Source of the DNA: Setophaga petechia
Taxonomy: Eukaryota; Chordata; Aves; Passeriformes; Parulidae
Assembly (NCBI GenBank): GCA_024362935.1
Contig: JANCRA010000014.1
Location: 15,506,758 to 15,570,757, forward strand
Reading direction: 5' to 3'
DNA length: 64,000 nt
A program made the position numbers and the translations under genes. The first letter of the stretch is position 1. The number at the start of each line of letters is the position of its first letter. Of the stretch, positions 15,101 to 27,131 are shown piece by piece. A model generated the notes under the pieces. That model searched no databases. It was not told the DNA's origin and saw nothing but the letters and a program-made list of their open reading frames with translations.

Positions 15101-16794
15101 ATTTTAGCAAACACATGGTATTGTTAGCTATAAAACACAGCCAGTGAAGATCAAGTAACAAAAGATGTTTTCCTTTGAGAAATGTTAAATACTTCACTTT
15201 TTCACGGCTGAGCACAAGTTTTTAAAGGATGATAACTTTGTTTTGTAATTTGTTTATTGCTTAATCATGAAGACCAGATTGAGCATTTGAGTCACACAAT
15301 TTTGTGTTGCACACTCCTACAACAAGAATGTGCTGTAAAATTTTATTTCTTTTTTTCCTTCATTCAGCTTACTGCTTGCTTGTCCTCCTGCTTATTCAGC
15401 TAACCATCTCAAAATGAAATGCAATCACACAGCAAGATTTCACTGCAGCTAGAGTATTTTACACAGAAAACATATAAGCATGAGGAAATAATGCACCACT
15501 ATTCTCATATATTACATCAGACTATTTTCTAACTAATATAGATAGGAAGCATTTTATTGCAGGCCCAGAGCAAAAACAAAGGAAGACAAGGTATCCTGGG
15601 TAAATGATACATTTCAGCAGTTAAAAAACCCACTCACACACTATCTTTGCTGTCTCCAGTTCTACCTTCTACTTTTCAAATATTCTTTCACTAAAATTTG
15701 CAGCAAGTCCAACCCAGTTTTGCCCACCTGGTTTATGTCTCTCCATTTTACTTACAAGGTTAAGGTGGTTGCCAGAATTGTACTCTTATGCCCAAACTAA
15801 TTAAATTAATATGGCAAATGCAAAGGGATTTGGGGGTTAATTAGAAAGCAAGGCATATGTTTAACTCTAAAACAACACCACAGTTTTATACATGATTTTG
15901 AAGGCAAGTGAATGAAAGTAACACATGAATTCAGATATTTCTATTTCAGGGACCAGAGAGTGGTTTAGATCACTACCTACCAGTCTTTTCTTCTGCATGG
16001 CTCTAGTTCTTCCTTCCCTTCTCCTGAAGGCATTTCCAGCCCTGCTCCTTCCTCCACAGTTACCCTAGGGATTAAAGCAGTGCCCTGCCTGATGGCTTTT
16101 ATCTGATGATTCCCTACCTCCAAGGCCATCTGGCTCTGCTCCTGGATTACCAGCTGACACGAGTTAGTCATCATGCACCTACGACAGTAAAACCATTATC
16201 TTTTACCCCGGTCATTTCTGAAGAGGTATCCTAGAAAACATGCTGAATAAAACAGGGTACTTCTCATCATATAAGTACACACAAATGTATTTAATGCATT
16301 TCACTGCAGTCTGGCTTGGACACCACAGGACAGTCACTTAGAGAACACCAGGACATCTTCCAAGCTTCAGGTTTAGCTTGCAGAAGACTTTTCTTAAGCA
16401 CACTGCTGACAAACTGAAAACTGGAGATAAGAAATATTTCTGTTTCACTGCACAGGCTGGTAGGACTGAAGCCCTAAAATCACCACGCATATAAGAGATG
16501 CAACAGCAAGCTACACCGAGAGGAATAAAAAGGACAACTAACCTTAAAAATGTGGAATAAAAAGTCTCTCTTCTATCAGAAAGCTTCAAAAGGAAATGCA
16601 TATCCTCCATCCCTCATGGACACAACATGCTCTAAAGCCAGTGAGAAATGCTCTGGATCTCTGGCAGAGAGCAGGACAGACCTGAGCAGTGTCTGGCACA
16701 GAGCTGCAGTGTCACAGCCTGGAACAGGCAGGGCATGGGCTGAGGAAAGCCTTGCACATTTACTCAGTTCACATTCAGCCAAGCACATTATGTG

Positions 16795-16808
16795 TATATA
16801 TATATATA
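16795..16808. repeat. (TA)7 microsatellite
   Basis: Alternating TA followed by TG and a further short TA run to about 16818. Confidence 0.85.
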
Positions 16809-18521
16809 TGTATATATCTTTCCTCAATATATTTTTCTCAGTGTACAGATACCATGTAGTGGTTCCTACTGAGATACTACATTCTACTTCATACAGTGAC
16901 TTAAACACTGGCAAATGCTTGATTGTTATTTGACTGTTTATTTTAAACTCCCTTTGCACATTCTTCCACCATTTAAAGCAAAACAGTTTACTATCTGTGC
17001 CGGTGTTAATGTTTGACATATTCTGTCCATTTTTCACTTCATATGAACAGAAAGGCAATGCAGCTTTACCTTATTCAGTACCAAGGTATTTCAAGTTTCT
17101 AAACAGTTTTCCCTATACAACTGCAAAAGCAGCCTGCATAGGGGAAGGATGAGGAAGAGGCTAGGACAGAAAAACCCTTTCATAGAATCCAAACTCTTTC
17201 ACCTGTGCAATAAATATTGTGAATGAAGACCAGCTATTCTGTCTTCCCTCAACAACATGCATGGAATTGAGACTGGGAAAATAAGAGGGAAAAGATGCAT
17301 CTCACCTTGATGAGCAGAGGGAAGCATTATCACAGGAACTTTCATATACAATGTGCTAAAAAGTCTCTATCAGACTAAGAATAACCACCCTATATTCCCA
17401 CATGCAGCCATCTATCCACATGTCTCTTAGCCAACATTTCCTTGATGTCAGCACTATATATCCCTCCATTAGGGAACCACTGCCACAGTTCCCCTATCAG
17501 TAAATAAAACAGTGATCAGCAGATCTGAAATACAGCAAATACTCGAAAAGGTATCAGAGGTGTTGATATGTGAAAAGGAGACAAATCTGCTTCCCAGCTA
17601 AGAAGGAAAGAGCTCTTTAGCCATAAACATGTCACCTCCCATGCTGGCATGGCTATCCCACATTTATTTAATCCACAGAATGTGCTAGAGAAAGCACTGC
17701 ATTCCTGTGCACAAGCACCCCCTCATTTGCCCTGCACAGGCACAAGGCCCACTCACCTATGACAAAAAATGCCAGTAATATGTCAGCCTGAATTACTATT
17801 ACAGATAGAAGAAAAAGAGTTACTCCTGCTAAAAAAAATACCTGCCAGCAACTGCAGACAACATCCTAACTTTACATAGAAGTGCTGGGCTATCAGCCAA
17901 AGGGGTGCTGACTTTGGTTGTGCAGTGCACAGATGATATTTCTCAAGCTAATGCTAATATGCAGTACTATGCTTTTAAAGAGATTTTTTTTTAATTTCTC
18001 ACACAAACTTTGGTGAACATGACGTTCTGAGGAATCACTAATATGAAATGTTACTTGAGGACACAGATCTCTCCAAGTCATCCAAGCTAGCTGCAGCCTG
18101 AGCTTCCTGCCCCCAGTGTTGGAAGAATAGCTCTATGCAGCAGATGTGTCATACCCAGCACTCAGATGGCACCCCATTTCCTTCTGAGCTGTGTTCTCTC
18201 CTCCTCTAAGTAAATACTGGAATGATTACAAGTGAAACAGGGTGTGAGAGCAGAAAATGTGACACAGGCTACACACAATTAGCAGAGGAGCTGCTTGTGA
18301 CACACTGACACGAAGAACTGTGCAAAGAACACTCGGAGGCATCAGGCAGTGTGAAAGGGATGGTGTGTGCAGAACAGTGTACAAGGTTTTTATCCTGCAC
18401 TTTAAATTCCCAGTATTTCACAGCCTGCATCCTTGCAAATCTTGCTGATAATCAACACTAATATCTACTTTTGATATTAAAAGTAAGTGGGTTTATTCTC
18501 CTAGCAGCGCAAACTTGAAGT

Positions 18522-18542
18522 TTTTCTAGAAATTCTAGAAAA
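18522..18542. repeat. Perfect 10-bp inverted repeat, 1-base centre
   Basis: TTTTCTAGAA, A, TTCTAGAAAA is an exact inverted repeat. It contains two TTCnnGAA pairs, the basic heat-shock-element dimer unit, but they are one base apart instead of two, so a canonical four-unit element is not present. Confidence 0.8.
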
Positions 18543-19499
18543 CGGTAAAGGAAGTATGAAACCAAAAATGAAGAAATACAGAGGGGCAGCATGGCAGCCA
18601 CCTCTGCATCACTACTTACAAAATACTTTTTAAAAAAGAAACACTACTAATGAAATCATCATACCTGTGTTCTCCTGCAATCAGTCTATCCACAGACTCC
18701 TTCTAAGCCGGAACAAACACCAAAGTTGGGATTTTTTGGACTACATGGGCATTTTGCCCAACAATCAATCATAAGACATTGCATTCTCACAAAAATGCTG
18801 TGCCACATTTCAGCCTCAGACCCAGCTTTTGGGCAGCAGCAGCTCTGAGCCCTGCTCTGCTGGCAGCAGCACCAGCTGTGCCCAGCTGTTTTACACACTC
18901 TGCTCAGCACTGCACTGCCCAGAAGTGCATTCCTGTGTACCCTGGGCTGGGGGTGCTCTGCTGCACCCACTGCCAGGACACCCAAACTTGGAGGAGTTGG
19001 AAACTGGGCTTTGCAGCAGCATCCTCACCATCACAGCTACAAATAACTGGAAAATTGCTGGAAAATCAGGGTTCAGAATGCACTCACATGAGCCTGTTAT
19101 TCCTCAGGCTGATTGGAAATGAGATGGGTGCTGCCTGGACACCTTTCCTGTACTGAAGAAAGGACAGGGCTGCAGCCCCACTGAGCTGATGGCAGAGCTC
19201 GGGCACTCCAGCTCTGCTGCAGGGGACAGCCAAGGAGACAATGCCCTGGAAAGGTGGCCCAGGATGAAAAGGCTGCATGAAAGCTGCAGAACCCTCACTT
19301 GGACACACTAACCACACACTCCAGTAACTGCCAGCAAAGATAGTGAAGCTGAAAGAGGCTTAGTGCAAGCATGCAGGAGATTTGTGACAGAAAGTTAGAA
19401 CTCCATGTCAAGCCTTTCATGCAAACAATAAATATTACTTATGCTCATAATCAGACTTTTCTCCAGCATCGTCTTTGAATGTTGAACCTTTTTCAATTA

Positions 19500-19790
19500 A
19501 TTAAAAACTATGCACTGCAGAGTGCATATTTTATCAGCCCTCAGCTGCTTAAGTGTCTAGAAAAGACCAGGCAGTTTTTCTTTTTTCCAGGCAACCCAGA
19601 GCAAGTACTTGCAAGGGTCATATCTTTTTAATTATCTTTTCTCTCTTTGATTAATTATTCCGTCTGACAATAGCGTGTTTCTAATGCTATTCACCTGCCT
19701 TTGATGATTGACAACTTTTCTGTCTGATTCAAAGCAAACAGCTGCTGCCATGATTGCCTAGCAACCAGGATGTGATGGATGAGCCCCAAA
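19500..19790. promoter_or_regulatory. Candidate conserved intronic regulatory block
   Basis: Motif-dense AT-rich sequence. It contains a perfect inverted repeat TATGCACT/AGTGCATA (19509-19528), several TAATTA homeodomain cores, CACCTG (19692-19697), TGATTGACA (19705-19713, PBX-MEIS composite type), CAGCTG (19739-19744), and ATTGCCTAGCAAC (19753-19765), a good RFX X-box. The last four motifs fall within 75 bases. Function is inferred; conservation was not tested. Confidence 0.45.
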
Positions 19791-21207
19791 GATGGATGGC
19801 TGCAATAAATCATGTCTCCAGCTATAAAACTGAAAAAAGGGATAAGAATAAAAGCGAACAAAAAACAAAACAAGGTTTCTTCCCATGAGTGCACTCAGCT
19901 CCTTACCAATTACACCTGAAATGGACTTTGTGTCTATTAATAGCAAAGTTTTCTAATCAGTAAGAATGCAATGATGCCATTTGTATCAAGGTGTGTTTAC
20001 AATTGTTACAGCAAATTGGCACTTGTACTTCAATTACCTACTGTGTTACACAAGAGCAGGAGTAACAGAGAAAAGTTTTACCTTATACTGTTGAAGGCTT
20101 TATAAAAAGTATTGTGTTTTTTTAGAGTTTTTTCATGGTGTTGGACTTGTATGAAGGGTATAAACTTGAATGATCCTTACTTTTGACAACTGAGTGTACC
20201 AACAGTAAATGGAACTGAAAAACTCATTTCTATAAAACACATTTAAGGTCACTGCTGGCTTTAAAAAAAAAAAAAAAACATTTTAACATTTTAACCTAAA
20301 TGTTTATTAAGTGTTGCTGTCATTCCTTTTTGCTAGGACGGCATCCTGCAATCAAAGAAAAAGTTGAGGTGACAAGCAGTATTTCAAAAAACACCAGCTA
20401 CCTGTGCAAATTCAAGACTGATCCAACAAAGTAATTCTTGTCTCATTTTACCTATTGCTTCTGTAAATCATTTGAGTTTTGTAGGATGCACCAGGCAAGG
20501 AACAGTCAATAGTTTGTCAGCTCAGAACAAGTTTAACCAGGCTGGGTATTGCACTTGCCTGAAGGGGCACAAGCAGCCCAATACCTGAAGTTCTGGTACT
20601 GCCTATTGCTCCATTGTTGGAGTGTCTACCTCCTGAAAGTCCCTGCCTGCACTTCCTAGGAAAGATCTAATTGCCTATAAAAAGCTGTTTCCTTAATTCT
20701 TCCAGCAGGTGGGGGTGTCCTGGTTCCAGCAAAAGTGTTTCAAAGAGGGAAGGGATTGCCCTTACTACTTACAGAGCCAGGCCATCCACCCTCCAGGAGC
20801 ACCCTGGACACCTGGGAGCAAACACCAAGGCTCCAAGATTCACAGTCCTGCATGAAGAGCGTGGGTGGGAAAGAAATATCTGAATGCTGAAATAATTATG
20901 TCCTAGAACCGTCTTTCCTTTGCCATTATTTGGGACCCAGAAAAAAAAATAAAAGGTGCATCCTGTTAGCAAAAGGAAGCTGGAGTGTATTAATCTGTTC
21001 ACAAGCACATTTTTATACTGGAAGTGGTAATGCCTGGCAGTGTTACCCTGGATCAGCTACAGTCCTGTTTGTATTTTAGTGTTACACACGGCAAGTCTCT
21101 GCACTCATGCAAGAGGCTGCCTGCATCCTTGCACGGGCCACGGCTTTGTCTACATTCTTTGCAATTATTGAAATGCTCCCACTAAAAACTTAACTCTGCC
21201 TCTGCCT

Positions 21208-21254
21208 GTCTCTCTCTCTGTTGTACAAACACACACACACATCCACACACGGAA
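21208..21254. repeat. CT and (AC)6 microsatellite
   Basis: A short TC run (about 21208-21218) is followed by (AC)6 at 21229-21240 and a broken AC continuation. Confidence 0.8.
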
Positions 21255-21619
21255 ATCCAGCCCCTAAAACAATTGTAAGGCACTCCTGTAATGACCGGCG
21301 AGTATCTGGTAACAAACAATGAGAAAGCAAAGCCATCAATCACAACGTGCACGCTGAGGCCTCCATTCTGTCCCAGCTCATCCAACTCTCAAGTTACAGC
21401 TTTACACGGCAAGTCTAAATAATATTCAAAATGATAAATGGCACTATAAGCCTGATATCCATCATCAATCTTTTTTTAAGGAACATCCATCTTCAATAAT
21501 GCACGTTTGAATCATGTGAAACCAAGAGCTCCCAGATTCATTTACACAACCCCCAGCAAGCTGGTGCTGCTTGAATGATACGTGTCAGCCAGTTTGTCCC
21601 AACTGCCAAACTCAAAAAA

Positions 21620-21905
21620 AAAAAAGGGGGGGGGGAAAAAGAGAAACCAAGAGAGACTGAGACAGAAAGAATACAGGAGGGGAAAACCTTCGGGGGGCTG
21701 AAGAAGGCGACTTAGCAGATGATACGAGAGCACATCACCTCCTCGGTGAGCGTGGCAGTGCCCCCAGCACAGCCGGGCGCTCCGGGCCCCGTTCCCGTTC
21801 CCTGCCCCGCTCTGGCCGGAGCACACCCAGCACACCCAGCAGCAGCACCGCCGCAGCGGGAGCTGCCGGCCCCCCCTGCTCTGCTCTGCCAGGGCCAGTG
21901 ATAAA
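21620..21905. other. Intronic GC-rich block
   Basis: A CpG-containing GC-rich patch (about 21710-21880) inside AT-rich intron, preceded by an A/G homopolymer stretch (21616-21640). Open frames on both strands reflect composition. Its CpG content sets it apart from the other GC-rich intronic patches and makes it a possible regulatory element. Confidence 0.4.
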
Positions 21906-22439
21906 TGACACATGTCATTCTGTCGGGAGGGAAGGGTGGGTCAGTGATGTATGGCTCTGCTGAAAAGGAAATCGACTGTTTGGCATGGTGCGGCTATTCT
22001 CCACCAGGATTTAGTTTCAGAACTCTAAAATGAAATCTCCGATGTTTCAAGTGCACGGTTAGGGCAGGCTGACGTGCGGCCGAGGCAGCTCGCTGCCTTT
22101 TTTTTTTTTTTCTTTCCCCCCCCTTGATTTTTATTTTTTAACCTCTCTCTGCCCTTCGGATTTCAAAAAACTGCTCCACTGACTGGAAACTGCAAAAGAA
22201 CACACATATATCAAAGTCTTCAATAGTTATGATCCATGATAAAATTTAAATAGGTTGAGGTTTCTATTTTTATTTATTATTGGGGGGGAAAAATGGCATG
22301 CAGGCTTGACACAAAAGCAAGATAAAAATTAGCATGTTTGAAGTAATCGTCCCACAGCTTGACATCTGCATAGTAAATTTTAAAGGAAAAAAATGTGTCA
22401 GGCAGGCATGAGCTGTTCCCTCCCTCCCCCCCTCTTTCA

Positions 22440-23170
22440 TTAGCTCACTGGCAGGGTGGCACTTCTGAACCTCATTACTGCAGGAGGATTTATGAAGCTG
22501 AACCCAATGGCAAAGAAAAGGCATCTGTCAATAATTGTAGGGAGCTGCACTCACAGCTTTGAAATCTCATTAAGTATGCAGTTATCAGGCATAAAGATCA
22601 AAAACATTACTCAACTCCGACAGAATCTTATGGAGGAACATTAATTAGCAACAGGCCTACAGTACAAAAAAAAAAAAAAAAACCAGACTTCCTCTCACAC
22701 CTGCCCAACCCACAAACCAAAAGAAACACTCCTCCTCCCTCCAGAAAAAAATAATTCCCAGCATCTGAGACTGATCAAGTACATGAAACAAGAGAGAGGA
22801 AAAAAAAAAATCCAGTTGAGACAGTCTTGGCGGTGAAGAGAGAAAAGGAAGAAGCTGTCAAAGTTGAGAAGGATGTCAGCACTGGCCCTGATTACAAGGG
22901 CCTATACAGTTCCCAGGCCTTTTATCATCCCTGCCATCAAAAACAGACTCTGTGTCACAGATGGATGACTGATGGCTGCCAGTCTGGAGCAGCCTGGCCA
23001 AGCCTCCTGGAGGCCCCTGCTGCGATCTGGCCCTCCAGCAACAGGCTTGACCTAGCAGGGAAAGGGCTGCCGGCAGCGAGCCCAGTCCCAGAGACACTCA
23101 GAAACAGCACCCTGTTCTGTTCTTCCCCAGAACAATCCAGCGAGAGCTTGGTCAGGGTTTGTTTGTTCAG
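22440..23170. other. Possible conserved non-coding block
   Basis: Balanced-composition sequence with homeodomain cores (TTAATTAG near 22642-22649), an AAGATCAAAAA TCF-like site near 22590, and few low-complexity runs apart from A tracts at about 22664 and 22801. A 148-codon plus-strand frame (22827-23273) runs into a poly-A tract and shows no domain, so I do not call a gene. Confidence 0.3.
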
Positions 23171-24066
23171 CTTACAGAAGTTAAATGTAATACTGCTGCT
23201 CGCCACGCAAAGCTGTGCATTATTTGAAAATAACACCAGCAAAAAAAAAAAAAAAAAAATTAAAAAAAATTAAACAAAACCTCCTCTTTGTCCATGCAAA
23301 ATGTATTTTTCTAGTTCTGTTCCTAGTTTGCATTTTTACCACAATTTGCACGCTCAATTGCTTAGAAAATACATGAGAGAGAAATATAAATTTGGGGGGA
23401 AACATACAAATTCATAGGCGAACCTGGACCATAAAACCAAGTGACCTTTGCAGCATTAAGTATTGTGTGCAACTAATTAAGAACTATGGCCATATTAACA
23501 TTTTTTGTTACAGAATCAAGGATATCAGCTACACAGCTTAACTCATTGCACATATTTTTTTCATTTCCTCCCTATCAAAAACTGTGTTTGCAAACAATAA
23601 CTCAAAGCTACTTGTTAAAAAAAAAAAGACAAAAAAAAGAAAAAAGCAGGAGGAGGGAAATCACCTTCTGTAGTCTTTTTTCCCACTTGGGACCATGCCT
23701 CAAAAACTCCCTCTCTAGTTACATGCTAGCTTTCATATATTTTATATTTCCCATAATTTTGCGCAACAAAGAAGCTTTCCACTGTACAGTTCCATTCCTG
23801 TGTTAGTTCCTGTGTCCTGGGTTTTGATATAATGTACATATTTGTCTCTCATTTCATGAAATACACAGTGATATTTATGTCTCACTTGTAGCAACACTGA
23901 AGATTGGCTTCTTAATGAACTACATCTTTAATACTGCACAGAGTCAGGGATATTCGCACGCACATACAAGACAACCTGCCTGTCAAAATCTTTTCAATAT
24001 CTGAAATTAATTCATTTACTAAAGTAATGTACTTAAAAAAAAAAAAATCTTAGCTCTGATAAAATA

Positions 24067-24088
24067 CGGAAGCGGAGGTTCCGCTCCG
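24067..24088. promoter_or_regulatory. CpG-bearing near-palindrome with ETS-type cores
   Basis: CGGAAGCGGA and TCCGCTCCG form an inverted repeat around GGT, with one bulged base. It places a CGGAAG ETS core next to an opposed TTCCG. Several CpGs survive here in otherwise CpG-poor AT-rich sequence, which suggests constraint or hypomethylation. Confidence 0.4.
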
Positions 24089-24779
24089 AACAAGATTTTT
24101 TAAAGAATTTTACAAAAAGTGTTACAATAAGGTGTTTATATTTTTCCGTATGCTTACCATATTACTTTTATTATGTGTAGCATCAAAGTGATTATAGCAA
24201 TTACATCTAACAGAATTAATTATAGAACATCCCATCATTTCGAAATACATAATGCATTAGAGGTAAGCCAAAGAAAGAAAACATCTTGAATGTGGTTACT
24301 ATTGCTGGAGTATTTTTTTCTTTAAGCATGAAGACGAAACCAAAGTAGGAAGAAACATACAGAAACGGTGGGGTAACAGTGAAATGTTAACTACAGAAAT
24401 CTGAATATCAAGGCAGGTACGTTTTTTACTAGCAATAGTAACCTGCGCGAAGCTGCGCTAGCACAAATATCCATGTAAAATCCATTAGAGTTTTTAATCA
24501 CAAAATATGGAAACTAGCCAATTCACCTAACCAATGTGTTAGTACATAAAGACAAGAGTGTATGAGTGAAAGAGTTACAAGCCTTTACGTATGCAAAATA
24601 AATTCACTCAAAGCTTCATTAATATTAATTTAAATTCAGAACCCATTTACATTAAATTGTTCATTAAAAATTGCCTATTTTATGCAACATGCATTCCGCA
24701 AAGAACACATAAGAAACCGAAACAGAGGGCTCAATTTAATGATGGAAATATCAAAAGTAAATGAATTTGGACCATTCCA

Positions 24780-25100
24780 AACGAATTACAAAGCAGCCCT
24801 CCGCTCTGCGCCAGTGCGCCAAGTTTGGCGGGACTTTGGCGGAAGGGCAGGGAAACCTCCTGGCTTCCCCCTCGCCAAGGCTTGGCCGCCGCCCTTCCCA
24901 CCTCCCCAGCACCACGGAGCCTTGCTAAAACGGGGATTATTTATGGACAGGACCTAAAAGCCAGCCCTGTGACAATGGTGGCTGAGTGTGAGCACACCGG
25001 GCGCCCCAGAACTTGTTTGGATCGCCAGCGCTGCCGGGCGGAGCCGCGCCAAGGGATGGCAGCTGGAGGTGAGGCGGGCTGCCCATGGAGCCTCCTCACT
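24780..25100. promoter_or_regulatory. Intronic CpG cluster with tandem E2F-like sites and a REST half-site
   Basis: This 300-bp CpG-rich island sits about 7 kb inside intron 1. Seen: TTTGGCGGGA (24824-24833) and TTTGGCGGAA (24835-24844), two E2F-type sites 11 bases apart, and CAGCACCACGGA (24907-24918), which matches the left half of the REST/NRSF element but not the right half. It could be an alternative promoter or an orphan CpG island. No TSHZ-like coding start follows it. Confidence 0.45.
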
Positions 25101-26560
25101 GGCAAACTCCCACACCAACAAGCACAGTCAACTTACGTGATTCCCAACAGCTGCTCTGAATGAAGAAAAGAGAGTCATAATTAATAACATGTGTCCTGAC
25201 AGAGTTAATTAATAATTTATAATTAAGTCTAAAATACGAACTTAGATTATTCTTGAGGAGTTGTCCCTTTACGGCCCGAAGAGGCCAGGTAATGGCATTG
25301 GCAAAGAGCTTTCAGATATTTTATGATCCTCTGGTAACTCTTTCCCTACTCTCCCTCCACCCCCAGGGGAAAAAAAACCCTTTGAACATTTTCTGAGAAA
25401 TATCTTAAAGTTGATGCCTGCAATGAGAAGTGTTTAAATTCTGCAGATTGGTTCTCTGCTGAGATGACCAAAATATCTTTCAGGCGCAAAATCAGGCAAA
25501 TGCAGTAGGATGAATCTCACAGTCTCTGAAATTAAGCCCTACTTATTTCAACTCTTTCAGTTCTTTTTATGAAAACGGTAACAAACAATTTCAAGCTCTG
25601 ACAATGTTCTATTCTGCATTATTGTACTTAAGAAAACTACAATACAATCTCTCGTGGACTATGCTTTAAATCCTTTGAGTCAGTTTTCATGCTTTATTTT
25701 TTTGTTATGTTGAAATCAAGAAAAATCAATTGCACAAATTTTTTTCAATCCCTCTGCTTTAGGTTATGACATACACACACGAAAAAAAAGCAACGCATCC
25801 ATTGTTTAGTGGGATTTTTAAAATTAATTTAATGTCTAACTGCAAATGCTGGAAACTAGAATTAATCTGTCTGGATAAAAAAAGGCTTACAGACATTTAA
25901 ATGCATGTATCGGGACACTTTATCAACCTAACATAAAATTGTCATCTTATCTTATTATATGACTATTTTATGCATGTGTCAAAGAATTTGAAAATGAATG
26001 CCTGTCTATTCACTCTAATTACAACTGCATATTATCTGTCTGGATGTACCAGTCCATATCATTGTTACCAAATACAATATATTGTATTCACCTTTCATTT
26101 TTAACTTAAGGCTGATAAACCACAATTTGGGCGTAACTAAATTTTTAAAAAATTACCAAACACACAAAGAAGAAAAAAAAAATCAGACTAAAACACCTGA
26201 GGTAGATTGTTTAGGAAATGATGCTGAAGTATTTCACAGATAAGATAACACGCGACTGCTCAGCAACTATGTTATTTTTGGTGTTGTATCATAACCATGC
26301 ACACACATACACTCCTACTTGACAATGCAACACTTCAGGCATCTCAATACCTGATCCACTAGCAGCACCTTGAAATCAGGGCTGTGTTAAAATCTGACAA
26401 TCTGTATTTGGATTCTCTAGGAAGCAGTCACGACATTGGATTAAAATATGGATTACTACACCGTAAAGCCAGCAGTGCCAAGGTTTGCTCAGAGAGATAA
26501 CACGTAGGTTACTTTACGTCCTGGCAGATGATTTCTTTTCATTCACTCTGTACCACCATA
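25100..26560. other. AT-rich intron, no gene recognised
   Basis: Long AT-rich sequence with frequent TAAT and ATTA cores and short A/T runs. No ORF of note, no repeat family recognised. Its unusually sparse open frames make coding content unlikely. Confidence 0.5.
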
Positions 26561-26570
26561 TGTTTCTGCA

Positions 26571-26593
26571 TAAGCGTGCACGTAGCACGCTTA
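26571..26593. repeat. Perfect 9-bp hairpin
   Basis: TAAGCGTGC and GCACGCTTA flank the loop ACGTA. The stem carries CpGs on both arms and a GCACG/CACGT pattern in the centre, in a low-CpG region. It could be a binding site for a dimeric regulator; an RNA role is not supported. Confidence 0.75.
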
Positions 26594-26948
26594 AAAATGT
26601 ACCCCACACTTCACCCTGAAGGTGATCTTTTCTATACAGTTTCCACTAATCCTGGAAGCAGGGCTGACAAAAAGGACCCACTCTAATCCTGCTAACTCAC
26701 CCTAGCTTCACTGCATTTCCCATAACCCTGCAGCAGTCACAATTCATTCTAATCACTTTACAAAACAATCTTTAGTAAAAAGAGGAAAAATGCAGACTTG
26801 TAAGCCAATTTAAGAAATAACTGCTGATACATCAGTTATTGACTATTTCACTCCTGCTCATGATAGTGCTCAAGGCAAAACCGAGAACAAAATGACAACA
26901 TCAACCGCACGCAATAAACTGTGGCCCAGGAGAGCACTGAAGCCCTAA

Positions 26949-26962
26949 TTGACAGCTGTCAA
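26949..26962. promoter_or_regulatory. TGIF/PKNOX/MEIS-type palindrome
   Basis: TTGACAGCTGTCAA is a perfect 14-bp palindrome. Its 12-bp core TGACAGCTGTCA is the head-to-head dimer site of TALE homeodomain proteins (TGIF, PKNOX, MEIS) and encloses a CAGCTG E-box. CTAAT and GCTAATGG homeodomain cores flank it. An exact match of this length is not expected by chance in 64 kb. Confidence 0.65.
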
Positions 26963-27055
26963 GCTAATGGGAGAAATGGCAGCTGATTCTGGAAAATTCT
27001 GTTTTCCAGGCAGATATTCAGGGGAATCTATCAAGCCTTTTTATATTTATGCCCC

Positions 27056-27131
27056 TTTTTCTTTTTTTTTTTCTTTTTTTTTTTTTTTGCATTGTTCCTT
27101 CACACTTTGCCGGGGAAAAAAAAAAAAAAAA
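27056..27131. repeat. Poly-T / poly-A inverted pair
   Basis: A T-rich tract (T5, T11 and T15, separated by single C) ending at 27088 is followed 27 bases later by A16 (27116-27131). The complementary homopolymers could form a long hairpin. Confidence 0.8.

Larger units (their letters stand above)
1..19499. other. TSHZ3: TSHZ intron 1, distal part, no gene recognised
   Basis: AT-rich non-coding sequence, assigned to intron 1 on the argument that exon 2 lies further left. Short GC-rich patches at about 960-1160, 2990-3260, 5690-6170, 14240-14620 and 18800-19280 resemble one another in texture (C/T/G-rich, CpG-poor) and account for most of the overlapping short ORFs. Those ORFs carry no recognisable domain. 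Simple repeats are listed separately. I saw no TSHZ exon, tRNA, rRNA or intact transposon. Confidence 0.6.

Noticed and set aside
16576..17058. 160-codon minus-strand ORF as an alternative exon
   Set aside because: Includes a (TA)n microsatellite read as Ile-Tyr repeats, has no domain, and overlaps a 127-codon ORF on the other strand.
17180..17191. Fragment resembling the CR1 LINE 3' end (CATAGAATC)
   Set aside because: A single short match without the tandem tail or any element body.
18522..18542. Heat-shock element
   Set aside because: The two TTCnnGAA pairs are separated by one base, not two, so the standard HSE spacing is not met.
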